Assembly: GCA_029260825.1 (NCBI GenBank)
Contig: JAJDCM010000100.1
Span: 1-48,868, forward strand
Reading direction: 5' to 3'
Length of the DNA: 48,868 bases
From: Planctomycetota bacterium
GTDB lineage: Bacteria > Planctomycetota > JACOTG01 > JAJDCM01
Numbering within the stretch: position 1 is the first letter of the stretch; each line of letters opens with the position of its first letter. The translations under genes were made by a program, and so were the position numbers. Of the stretch, positions 23,333-30,930 are shown one piece after another. The notes below the pieces were generated by a model that ran no database searches, had not been told where the DNA came from, and was given only the letters and a program-made list of their open reading frames with translations.

Positions 23333-25204
23333 ATGCGCACCCAGGCCCGAGAGTGTGAATTGCAGCCGGCGGTTAGCCCTCAGCGAGTAGGCGGACACAA
23401 GCGGATTTCGACCGGAGGAGTTCTGTCGCGATCCGCTTTGGCCCTCTTGATCATTTCGTTTCTTTTCATCGATGATGCAATGGCAAGCCCACGGAGCTGG
23501 GCCAGGCACGGGGTGGGAGCCTCGGATATCACCCTTTCGCTTCCATCTCAATGGAAGACGGCGGTTGATTCAGACACAACCCTTCGTGCCACCGAGAGTC
23601 CTGCCAGGAAGTATGAAGCGAATCTTGCCGTCCATGCCTTTGCCGCTCTTTCGTCGATGGCCGATTGGCGGGACCATCATCGAACAAACAACTTGACGAC
23701 GAGTTACCCCGGAGCTCGCACCGAATCCGAAAGAGAGATCTTTGCCGGTGCCTATTCGGCGACCTTGTTTCATCTCGTGGATCTGGGTGGTGATCGAAAT
23801 GCGTTCGCTCTTCTCGAAGGACTTGTTCCGGTCAAGGATCGGTTCGTCGTGATCTCCCTCCTGTTCGATCGGGAGCGAGTAGATGAGTATGAACCGCTAT
23901 TTATCAAGATCGTTTCCTCTCTTGGGCGAGGGGCGATCGTCCCATCGGCTCTGGGTGGTAGTGAAGTCGAATCGAATGAGCCTGATCTCGTTCATCGCCG
24001 GGGAAAGATAACCTGGCAAAGAGATTTTGATCAGGCCTTTGAGGAGGCTCGTCGGAGAAATGTTCCGGTATTGATCGCGTTCAATCATCACAAGGAAGAC
24101 GTTTGCCGGGGCATCCTGAAAACCCATTATTCACACCGACGGATCGTCAATCTCTCCCGGGGACTTGTTGCCTTGATCGCGAGTGTTGACGATCACGTAG
24201 CACTTGAAGGCAGCGAAGGTCCGGATTCGGGATGTCCTTGGTTTGAGGGTATCGAATGTCGGGAGCATCAGGCGATTGAGCTTTCCGCCCGAGAAGGGTT
24301 TCTTCACAGCCGGTCCGCGGTTGTTCCCCAGCACCTCCTTTGTTCTCCTCAGGGTGAGATTCTCTCAAGGCGGGAGTACATGCTTCCCCTGCAGGACCTG
24401 GAGGAGATGATGACCGATGCGATTCTTTCGGTCAGGCGGGATGATGGAATGGAAGACATGGATCCGATTCTCGAGCCGTTGACTCGGTTTAACGGCGCTC
24501 GCCTATCGGAGGTTAGGGTTGGGATCGTTACGGATCTTGTGCGCACGGGTCGTTTTGAAGCGTTGGACAACCTTCTTCAGGAGGTCGGAAAGAGAAGTGA
24601 TGAGAAGAAGGTCGTCGATGTGCTCACGGGAATGAGTCTCATCTCTTATCCTCAGGGAGTTGGTTCGGTTGCACCGTTCTTGAACCATCGTTCAGCCACG
24701 GTTCGAAAGGCTGCAGCCAAGGTCCTTGAGAAAGCCAGTAGTCCGGTTGCTCTTGCGCCGATTCGAAAGCGCCTGTCTCGTGAGAGTCGTCCGGAGGTCA
24801 AGATCGAGCTCGTGCATGCCCTGGCTCGATGTGGCCAGGGAGAGAAGCAGGTTGCATCAGAGCTTCTCAAGATGTCTTTGCGAGGAAAGACGTCGGTCAA
24901 GGTGAATGCCATCGTCGCTCTCCACCTTTTTCCACGGAGCGAAGAGGTTACCAAGGCGCTTCTCAGGACGCTTGAGCGAGGTCGGACCCAGGATCTCAAA
25001 GCCGCCGCCGCCTGGACCCTTGGCTACCTTGAGGTCGGAGAAGCGGAAAACAAGCTGAAGAAAATGATGAAGAACGGGGACAAGAAGAGAACGGCATTGA
25101 ACACGGTGTTTGAGGCTGCTCTTGCCCGCATTCAGGGCGGACAGGGAGTCTTGCCCGACTATATGGATCAGGTTCGACTCTTCAAGGCAGAACCTCGGGA
25201 CTGA
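23333..25204 (+). CDS. Exported protein with thioredoxin-like domain and HEAT repeats
   Basis: The start follows GGAGAGG. Residues ~30-55 (SALALLIISFLFIDDAMAS) are a signal peptide after an unusually long, basic N-terminal region, so cleavage is expected after AMA. A ~180-residue beta-rich region (~55-225) has no family that I know. Then comes a thioredoxin-fold segment of the kind found in planctomycete exported proteins (~225-370, beginning ITWQRDFDQAFEEARRRNVPVLIAF); its CxxC is not obvious, since VCRG leaves one cysteine, so it is probably not a classical oxidoreductase. The last ~220 residues are HEAT repeats (VGSVAPFLNHRSATVRKAAAKVLEKA and similar). The gene has a sigma-54-like promoter and its own terminator. 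Confidence 0.75.
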   Translation: MRTQARECELQPAVSPQRVGGHKRISTGGVLSRSALALLIISFLFIDDAMASPRSWARHGVGASDITLSLPSQWKTAVDSDTTLRATESPARKYEANLAVHAFAALSSMADWRDHHRTNNLTTSYPGARTESEREIFAGAYSATLFHLVDLGGDRNAFALLEGLVPVKDRFVVISLLFDRERVDEYEPLFIKIVSSLGRGAIVPSALGGSEVESNEPDLVHRRGKITWQRDFDQAFEEARRRNVPVLIAFNHHKEDVCRGILKTHYSHRRIVNLSRGLVALIASVDDHVALEGSEGPDSGCPWFEGIECREHQAIELSAREGFLHSRSAVVPQHLLCSPQGEILSRREYMLPLQDLEEMMTDAILSVRRDDGMEDMDPILEPLTRFNGARLSEVRVGIVTDLVRTGRFEALDNLLQEVGKRSDEKKVVDVLTGMSLISYPQGVGSVAPFLNHRSATVRKAAAKVLEKASSPVALAPIRKRLSRESRPEVKIELVHALARCGQGEKQVASELLKMSLRGKTSVKVNAIVALHLFPRSEEVTKALLRTLERGRTQDLKAAAAWTLGYLEVGEAENKLKKMMKNGDKKRTALNTVFEAALARIQGGQGVLPDYMDQVRLFKAEPRD

Positions 25205-25263
25205 AGAGCCAGAAGAGACAGGCCCCGGAATCTGGAGAATAGGGAGCAGTGTGACGTGGAAGG

Positions 25264-25297
25264 CGCCTGCCATGCCTGGGCAGGCGTCTTCTTTTTT
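25264..25297 (+). terminator. Intrinsic terminator
   Basis: CGCCTGCC (25264-25271) pairs with GGCAGGCG (25279-25286) around a 7-base loop, followed by TCTTCTTTTTT. It lies 60 bases after the exported HEAT gene. The rest of the 25205-25534 gap holds no gene that I can support. Confidence 0.85.
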
Positions 25298-25534
25298 GGG
25301 TGCTTGCTCCACTTTGTGGGCCCTGACGGAGACCAAATGCGTTCCTTGCGACAGAGTCCCGAATATTTGCAGGGCGGTATGCAAATCTTGCAACGATTCT
25401 TGGTTGAAGTACTCCGGAGACAAGCGTAGCTTGCGTTGGATCAAGCGACTGATCTGGCTCAGTTCTTGCGTATTTTGTCAGGTGCCCGAGCATTCGACTC
25501 AGGGGCCATCGAGTTTTCTGGGAGATACCAACCC

Positions 25535-26455
25535 ATGAACCTTCCCGATCCTGAAGAGAATAGCGTGGACATAGCCGGGGATGTGTTGAGCGGGGACGAA
25601 GCCCTCGAGTCTATTTTCGATACGGTGATCTCGATCTGGCAGGATTTCATCGGTCACCTGCCTTTGATCGGTGCGGGATTCGTGATCCTCATCGTGACAT
25701 GGGGAATTGCGTCCTTGTTTGATCGGTTTTCTTCAAAGATCCTTTCCCACCTTCGGCTCCGCGGGTCTCTTCGAGAGCTGATTCGTCGCCTGGCCCATAT
25801 TACGCTGTGGCTTTTCGGACTCATGGTTGCAGGAATGGTTGTTTTTCCCGGCCTCACTCCAACCCGAGCTCTGGCCGGGTTGGGGCTCTCATCCATTGCG
25901 ATTGGCTTCGCGTTCAAAGACATCTTCGAGAATTTCTTTGCCGGAGTTCTGATCCTGTGGCGATTTCCATTCGAGACCGGAGACTATATCGAATGCAATG
26001 GTGTCCTCGGGAAGATCGAGGACGTAACCGTCCGAAACACCCTCATTCGAAAAACAACCGGGGAGCTCGTCGTTATTCCGAACGCTACGATCTTCAAGAA
26101 TCCTGTCGATATTCTGACCAGCTGGAAGGAGCGACGGGTCACGGTCATTTGTGGAGTTGCCTACGACGAGGATCTTGACGAATCCCGAACGGTTATGGAG
26201 AAAGCGGTCGAAAGCTGCTCTACTGTCGTTCAGGATCGACCGATCGAGGTGTTTGCCCGTGAATTCGGTGCCAGCAGCGTGGATTTCGAAGTGACCTGGT
26301 GGGCGCGACCATCTCCGACTGAAGTTCGAAAATCCAGGGATCAGGTCGTTGCCGCCGTCAAGAAGGCCCTGGACGCTGCCGGGATCGAGATCCCGTTTCC
26401 TTATCGAACCCTCACTTTCAAGAATCCGGTGGAGATCCGTTCTGATAAGAACTGA
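25535..26455 (+). CDS. MscS-family small-conductance mechanosensitive channel
   Basis: ATG at 25535 (MNLPDPEENS, after GGGAGA) is preferred over a longer frame from 25436, whose N-terminus is unlike the family. The 306 residues contain TM1 (~45-65), TM2 (~80-105) and the pore-lining TM3 (ALAGLGLSSIAIGFAFKDIFENFFAGVLIL), then the beta domain starting PFETGDYIECNGVLGKIEDVTVRNTLIR with the MscS signature VVIPNATIFKNPV, and a mixed C-terminal cage domain. The channel opens under membrane tension during osmotic downshock. A small lipoprotein gene follows 70 bases later and other stress-type membrane proteins lie just beyond. Confidence 0.9.
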   Translation: MNLPDPEENSVDIAGDVLSGDEALESIFDTVISIWQDFIGHLPLIGAGFVILIVTWGIASLFDRFSSKILSHLRLRGSLRELIRRLAHITLWLFGLMVAGMVVFPGLTPTRALAGLGLSSIAIGFAFKDIFENFFAGVLILWRFPFETGDYIECNGVLGKIEDVTVRNTLIRKTTGELVVIPNATIFKNPVDILTSWKERRVTVICGVAYDEDLDESRTVMEKAVESCSTVVQDRPIEVFAREFGASSVDFEVTWWARPSPTEVRKSRDQVVAAVKKALDAAGIEIPFPYRTLTFKNPVEIRSDKN

Positions 26456-26525
26456 CCGAAGTAGAAATCCGATGAATCAATTAATTCGTGAGTCAATCAG
26501 TCAATCAATCAAATGGAGGTTTCTG

Positions 26526-26726
26526 ATGAGTCGAAGCATCAAGTCCCGAAAAATTGCAGTCATCTTGTCCTGCCTGGTGTTCCTGGTTCCGATCGGTTGT
26601 CCGAAGGACAGCAGCATGGAAGAGGCAGCGGAAGAAGTGAAAGACGAAATGGAAGACGCTGCAGAGGAAGTGAAAGAAGGTGTAGAGGAAGTCGTAGACG
26701 AGGTTGACGATGCGACGAATGAGTAG
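26526..26726 (+). CDS. Small acidic lipoprotein (66 aa)
   Basis: ATG at 26526 follows GGAGG. Residues 1-25 are a lipoprotein signal peptide (KIAVILSCLVFLVPIGC) with Cys25 as the lipidation site. The mature ~42 residues are a highly acidic, Glu/Asp/Val/Ala heptad-like helix (EEAAEEVKDEMEDAAEEVKE) with repeated AEEVK units, so a coiled coil or entericidin-like surface helix is likely. Its function is unknown. A stretch of short AATC/GTCA repeats precedes the ribosome site. A terminator follows at 26840. Confidence 0.75.
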   Translation: MSRSIKSRKIAVILSCLVFLVPIGCPKDSSMEEAAEEVKDEMEDAAEEVKEGVEEVVDEVDDATNE

Positions 26727-26839
26727 TCAGCAGCGAGTCCTCAAGTCGTCGTGATCAGAAGAAGAACTTTGGATCGTTTCTTGTCCCTCTTGCCCGCGAT
26801 CATGAGGGAGGGTCCGAGGTTTCCTGACCGGGAGAGACA

Positions 26840-26872
26840 GAATCACCCTTCGTTCCGGGGTGATTCGTCTTC
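26840..26872 (+). terminator. Probable intrinsic terminator
   Basis: GAATCACCC (26840-26848) pairs with GGGTGATTC (26858-26866), 9-base loop, with a T-rich tail GTCTTCTTC. It follows the lipoprotein gene and faces the end of the mgtC-like gene. Confidence 0.6.
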
Positions 26873-26950
26873 TTCGAGTGCTCACAAGCCCGTGCTCGGT
26901 CGATTTTCTGCTTGGTGGAGATAAAGAGTCTGAGGGCGGCGTAGATCAGA

Positions 26951-27403
26951 TCAAGTGAGATTGTTCTCGATGCTCTTGAATGTGTTCAACGTTACGAACG
27001 CCAGGACGGTTCCGATGATGGCGAGACCCAGCGCCCCGGCGCCGACCGCAAGTCCGATGGCGGCCGTCATCCAGATGCTGGCGGCTGTGGTCAAGCCCTC
27101 GACCGTACCAGCTTTCTGCTTCTTCAGGATCGTACCCGCTCCGAGGAACCCAACTCCCGTGGCGACTCCTTTGACAATATCGCCGAGTTGATCCAAGCCC
27201 CCGAGGCTCAAGGGAACAACAGTCAGAAGGCAGGCGCCGATCGCGACGAGCATGTGTGTTCGCATCCCCGCCGCCCGGGCCTGTTTTTCGCGCTCCACGC
27301 CCAGGATCGCACCAAGTCCGCTTGCTAGCACAAGCCGCAGGCTCATTCCGACCAGGACATCAAGATCACCCGTCGTGAACCCTGCGTGCGTCAACCAATC
27401 CAT
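26951..27403 (-). CDS. MgtC/SapB family membrane protein
   Basis: The 150-residue protein has the MgtC/SapB core: RLVLASGLGAILGVEREK, AAGMRTHMLVAIGACLLTVV, GVATGVGFLGAGTILK and TTAASIWMTAAIGLAVGAG, in about four or five membrane helices. It lacks the extra C-terminal cytoplasmic domain of virulence-type MgtC. Family members act in low-magnesium, acid or osmotic stress, through poorly known mechanisms. It is the last of three short minus-strand membrane-protein genes. Confidence 0.9.
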   Translation of the reverse strand: MDWLTHAGFTTGDLDVLVGMSLRLVLASGLGAILGVEREKQARAAGMRTHMLVAIGACLLTVVPLSLGGLDQLGDIVKGVATGVGFLGAGTILKKQKAGTVEGLTTAASIWMTAAIGLAVGAGALGLAIIGTVLAFVTLNTFKSIENNLT

Positions 27404-27480
27404 GGCCGTAGCTCCTTGTTGAATCTGGAATCCTGGGGGCGACCGGGATCGTGGAATCGTTGGTCAAATCGCGTGGGCTT

Positions 27481-27657
27481 TCAGGCCTGGCCAACTTTGG
27501 GTCTCGAAACAATGATCCAGATCGCGTGAATCAAGCCGGGAAAGTATCCAAGAATGGTAAGGAGAATATTGATCCAAAAATGGGCTCCGAATCCAACCTG
27601 AAGAAAGACTCCCACGGGAGGAAGTAAGATCGACAGAATAACTCTCAGAATGTCCAT
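27481..27657 (-). CDS. YqaE/Pmp3 family small membrane protein
   Basis: ATG at 27657 follows GGAGA at five bases. The 58 residues have the two hydrophobic helices and the family phrases LLPPVGVFLQVGFGAHFWINILLTILG (positions ~10-36) and PGLIHAIWII. Pmp3/YqaE proteins are stress-induced plasma-membrane proteolipids that affect membrane potential and salt tolerance. It sits between an mgtC-like gene and a DUF3309-like gene on the same strand. Confidence 0.88.
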   Translation of the reverse strand: MDILRVILSILLPPVGVFLQVGFGAHFWINILLTILGYFPGLIHAIWIIVSRPKVGQA

Positions 27658-27717
27658 GGATGTCTCCAAAGGGGGGGGGTAGGGTCGCTTCCACCAGAAC
27701 TCATCAAGAAGCGTCGA

Positions 27718-27885
27718 CTATCGTCGTCCAAGAATAGCGAGAATGAGGACGATGATCAACACAAGGCCGAGGATTCCGCTAGCATTGGCGTGGTCGACGT
27801 AGGGTTTGTGGACGGTGCCGTGTTTGAGGGGGAGGCGGTGATGAAGTGTTCCGTTCGATGAGAACGATATCGGTACAGTGTTCAA
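27718..27885 (-). CDS. Possible DUF3309-like short membrane protein
   Basis: Only the C-terminal membrane segment, GILGLVLIIVLILAILGRR, is convincing; it resembles the end of DUF3309 proteins. The frame starts with TTG at 27885, giving 55 residues, but a shorter start is possible because no clear ribosome site is visible. It is divergent from the DUF2254-like gene at 27907 and just upstream of the yqaE-like gene. The co-occurrence with other short stress membrane proteins supports it; the start does not. Confidence 0.4.
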   Translation of the reverse strand: MNTVPISFSSNGTLHHRLPLKHGTVHKPYVDHANASGILGLVLIIVLILAILGRR

Positions 27886-27906
27886 GGTCGAGATAGGGAG
27901 CGCGCG

Positions 27907-28710
27907 ATGAACATCGATGCAATCATCCAGTTCTGGGATCGTGTTCGGACAAGCCTCTCGTTCATTCCGAGCCTGATGGTGATTGGCGCCATCGCGCTTG
28001 CGGCGTCTACGCCGGCGATCGACGCCGCGATTCCTGAAAGCTGGCCACGGGCGATCCCGCTCTTGTTCTCCGGTGGCGCAGTAGGCGCAAGGGCGGTGCT
28101 CACCACGATCGCTACATCGATGATCGGGGTTGCGGGCGTTGTTTTCTCGATGACCATCGTGTCGCTGCAGCTCGCGTCGTCTCAGTTTGGTCCCCGGTTG
28201 CTTCGGACGTTTTTGAGGGACCGTGGCAACCAGGTCGTTCTTGGGACGTTCCTCGGCACTTTTGTGTACTGCGTCGTTGTGTTGCCAATGGTCGATACGG
28301 CGGGAAGCTCGGTGTATGTTCCACATATTGCGGTGACGATCGCGGAGCTGCAAGCGGTTGTCAGCCTGGCCATGCTCGTCTACTACATCAATCATGTTGC
28401 TCAGTCGATTCATGCGGACGCCGTCATGCACTCGGTCGGGCGAGAACTCGAATCTGTCGTTGACCAGTTATTTCCCCACGAAATCGGCGACAGTGCCGAC
28501 GAATGCCATGAGACGGTTGTGAGTGAGGAGTCTCTCCGAAGCAGGCCCCACGAGGTGTTTGCGACTCGATCCGGATACCTCCGTTTTAACCGCACCGCAT
28601 TGCGAGCAGCCGCAGCTCAACTTGCAACCGATGCTGTAGATCAGTTGATTTCTGCAGCTGACCGCAAACAGCTTTTGAAGGGGGCTGAGTGGGCCGGCCG
28701 ACGAGATTGA
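27907..28710 (+). CDS. DUF2254 family membrane protein, C-terminally truncated
   Basis: AGGGAG precedes the ATG. The protein shows the DUF2254 N-terminal half: about four membrane helices, with the characteristic ARAVLTTIATSMIGVAGVVFSMTIVSLQLASSQFGPRLLR segment (residues ~62-100) and FLRDRGNQVVLGTFLGTFVYC. It ends at 267 residues soon after ATRSGYLRFNRTAL, whereas the family as I know it runs beyond 400, so the periplasmic C-terminal domain is missing or has been replaced by unrelated sequence. It is either a degraded gene or a short variant; it converges on the NYN-domain gene. Confidence 0.7.
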   Translation: MNIDAIIQFWDRVRTSLSFIPSLMVIGAIALAASTPAIDAAIPESWPRAIPLLFSGGAVGARAVLTTIATSMIGVAGVVFSMTIVSLQLASSQFGPRLLRTFLRDRGNQVVLGTFLGTFVYCVVVLPMVDTAGSSVYVPHIAVTIAELQAVVSLAMLVYYINHVAQSIHADAVMHSVGRELESVVDQLFPHEIGDSADECHETVVSEESLRSRPHEVFATRSGYLRFNRTALRAAAAQLATDAVDQLISAADRKQLLKGAEWAGRRD

Positions 28711-28740
28711 CGCCATGTCTGACCGCGACGATATTGCGTA

Positions 28741-29169
28741 TCAGAGCCCGTACTTCTCCGGCGGCTCGAAGGGGTCGATGTCGAGAGTCTCTTCGTCCTT
28801 GAGCCACTCGATGAAATCGATGACCCGAACGATTCGGGCTCCCGCTTTTCCCACGTAGGAACAGATATCTCGATCGTGGGTGACGACGGCGAGGGCTTTG
28901 GGGTTGCTCTTTCGTACGCGTGCCTTGATGGAGTCGTCGGCGGAGAAAACGAAAAGACTTTCGATGTACCCACCGATCTTCTGTGTTCTCGGGACGCCCG
29001 CGGGCGGCCTGATCCGCGCGTCATAGTAGACGGTAATCGGGTGCCGGTAGGATCCGAACTTGAGGAGTCGCCGGGTTAGATGGGTTCGACCCGATTCTAA
29101 CGTGTCTGCAGTGAGCCTTCCCTGGAGCATGCGATGAAGGACGTTGTACCCGTCGATGAGGTATCGCAC
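28741..29169 (-). CDS. NYN-domain (YacP-like) PIN-fold nuclease
   Basis: GTG start at 29169 follows AAGGAG at seven bases. The 142 residues begin MRYLIDGYNVLHRM, the diagnostic NYN/YacP motif with the first metal-binding Asp, continue with ITVYYDARI, and have VVTHDRDIC with the later acidic residues. YacP-like proteins (Rae1) cut RNA, in Bacillus at the ribosome. No 23S methyltransferase gene is next to it, unlike the well known rlmB-yacP pairing. It is followed 60 bases later by the radical SAM gene's stop, on the same strand but upstream of neither. Confidence 0.82.
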   Translation of the reverse strand: MRYLIDGYNVLHRMLQGRLTADTLESGRTHLTRRLLKFGSYRHPITVYYDARIRPPAGVPRTQKIGGYIESLFVFSADDSIKARVRKSNPKALAVVTHDRDICSYVGKAGARIVRVIDFIEWLKDEETLDIDPFEPPEKYGL

Positions 29170-29229
29170 GACGAGACTCCTTCTTACTTGATCAGGTCAG
29201 GCCAGGCATCCATGTTTCTCGTCGACGGA

Positions 29230-30525
29230 CTAGATCCACTCTTTGCATCGGGCGCAGATAGGAATCTTCATCCAGTCGCCGGTCTTATGCATGTCTCGCA
29301 GTTTCTTGATGGGGGCACCCTGCCAGATCTCCTTGATGGAGTTCTTGTGGACGTTACCGATGATGAGTTCACCTTCGGCGTCCATGCAGCACGCCGTGAC
29401 CTTCCCGTCATAAAGGACGGTGAAGTTTTTCCAGAGCATTCTGCAGGCGCCACGGTCGCCTGAACCCGGGACGTAGGACGGTTCTTCCTCTGTGGACGGG
29501 GCAGCAGCTACTTCGGGTTTTGCGACCGCTGGTGCGGTGGCGACGGAAGTGGCGCTTTGCCCGTTTCCGTTCGTTCCGTTACCGTTCCCATTGCCGTTGC
29601 CGTTTACACTGCCGGGAATCGGGTGGTCATGATGATCGTGAGTCTCGCAGCCCTGTTCGGTTTTCTGCGGATCCGGGTTAGCGCCTGAGGCCCTTCTTGC
29701 CGCCATGGCTGCGGGAACGGTGGCTGCCGCCATCGCGGTTGCGGTGGTTGGAGCCTTTTCTCCCTCGCCATTTTCGTCCTCATCCATGAGGCCGGCCCAG
29801 CTGGTATAGGGATTCACCGCGACGCCGTCTTGAGGCCCGAGGTTCTTTCTCCACTGTTCGAGGAAGGAGTCAACTTCGTGCTGAGTCTTTGGCATTTGAA
29901 TGATGCGCATCAGCACGGCGGGCTCTTGCTGGCCACGCTCTTTCCTCTGGTGAATCAAGTTCTTCACGTTCGAGACAACTCGATCGAGGTCGCCTCGGAC
30001 ACGAACTTCTTTGTAAGTTTCCTGGCTGACTCCGTCGACACTGAAGCACATCGAATCGATCTTCAGATCCAGAATGTGTTGAACCCGTTCGTCGTTGAGG
30101 AGGATGCCATTGGTGATCAACGTGATGGGTTGAATGCCTTTGTTCTTTGCGTATTCAAGCATTTCAGCCCATTCGGGATGCAGCATGGATTCCCCGAAGC
30201 CCTGGGGAAAGAAGAGGAAGTCGCCCCGTCCGGCGCACTGATCGACCATCTCGGTGAACAGTTCTTTCGTCATCATTCCGCGCGGTCGTTCGAGAGTCGT
30301 GACCGGGCACATGACGCACCGAAGGTTGCAGTAATCGGTGGTTTCGAGGGCCACTTCAAGGGGCCAGTTCGCAAGACGGTCCCAGAGCCAGGGCCAGGGA
30401 GTTGCGCCCATGACGGCAAACCGAAAGAGGGCAATGGGATCGCGAACACCGTGACCGCGAATGTCCTTCGCGATCTGAAAGCCCCTCTTGAGGCCGGCTA
30501 GGGCTTGGGTGAGTTTGTTGCTCAA
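29230..30525 (-). CDS. Radical SAM/SPASM protein with a ~110-residue low-complexity insertion
   Basis: TTG at 30525 is preferred because AAGGA lies seven bases upstream; a longer frame to a GTG at 30621 has no properly spaced site. The 431 residues contain the radical SAM 4Fe-4S motif CNLRCVMC (Cys66, 70, 73) in a normal core to ~247. Then a low-complexity insert follows (~248-356): an acidic stretch, an Ala-rich stretch, a histidine cluster (THDHHDH), and GNGNGNGNGTNGNG. The SPASM C-terminus (~358-431) has CRMLW, DGKVTACCMDAEGE and CARC, supplying ligands for auxiliary clusters. SPASM enzymes often modify peptides or act on tRNA/cofactor substrates; no precursor peptide is recognisable next door. 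Confidence 0.85.
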   Translation of the reverse strand: MSNKLTQALAGLKRGFQIAKDIRGHGVRDPIALFRFAVMGATPWPWLWDRLANWPLEVALETTDYCNLRCVMCPVTTLERPRGMMTKELFTEMVDQCAGRGDFLFFPQGFGESMLHPEWAEMLEYAKNKGIQPITLITNGILLNDERVQHILDLKIDSMCFSVDGVSQETYKEVRVRGDLDRVVSNVKNLIHQRKERGQQEPAVLMRIIQMPKTQHEVDSFLEQWRKNLGPQDGVAVNPYTSWAGLMDEDENGEGEKAPTTATAMAAATVPAAMAARRASGANPDPQKTEQGCETHDHHDHPIPGSVNGNGNGNGNGTNGNGQSATSVATAPAVAKPEVAAAPSTEEEPSYVPGSGDRGACRMLWKNFTVLYDGKVTACCMDAEGELIIGNVHKNSIKEIWQGAPIKKLRDMHKTGDWMKIPICARCKEWI

Positions 30526-30930
30526 GTCGTTGTCCTTCCGAAAACGAATGGGGGTGAAGCTGCCACTACCGGGACCACCCCCAGCCGAAAAGATGACCCT
30601 ATGGATGGTCGCTTGACGCACACTCCCCGCGGTGCATCCATCGACCAGGATCGCCTGACCTCTTTACATGTCCGTAGGTGACCTCTCCACCGCCTCGGTA
30701 TGGAGCTCACCCCTAGGTCATGATACCCCCTCAACTTAGGAAAAATAGCTCGGTCCATGATTCTCTCTTGTTTCCGAACCTGCACCGGAGCCAAGGGTAT
30801 TCTATTCCGGTGCGGATCCTTCGGTCAAGAAGCATCTACCGGGGGCCTCGGAGAGGATCGTTTTTTTTTGTTAATCCCTGTGTTTTTATGCGATTAGGAC
30901 ATGTTCTTGCTGAGGAATTGCTCGGATTTG
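30526..30930. other. Intergenic region with an inverted repeat
   Basis: This 405-base stretch lies between two minus-strand genes. It contains GCACCGGA (30782-30789) paired with TCCGGTGC (30806-30813) around a 16-base loop, and a run of nine or more T on the plus strand near 30859. No gene is supported. The promoter of the radical SAM gene should lie here but I cannot pick it out with confidence. Confidence 0.35.

Noticed and set aside
27718..28431. 237-codon minus-strand frame ending in the DUF3309-like segment
   Set aside because: Most of it is antisense to the DUF2254 gene; only the last ~55 codons beyond that gene are retained as a possible short protein.
30897..30914. GG-N10-GC with TTGCT, sigma-54-like
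   Set aside because: The -24 box is AGGACA without TGGC, and no gene or RNA signal follows on that strand.
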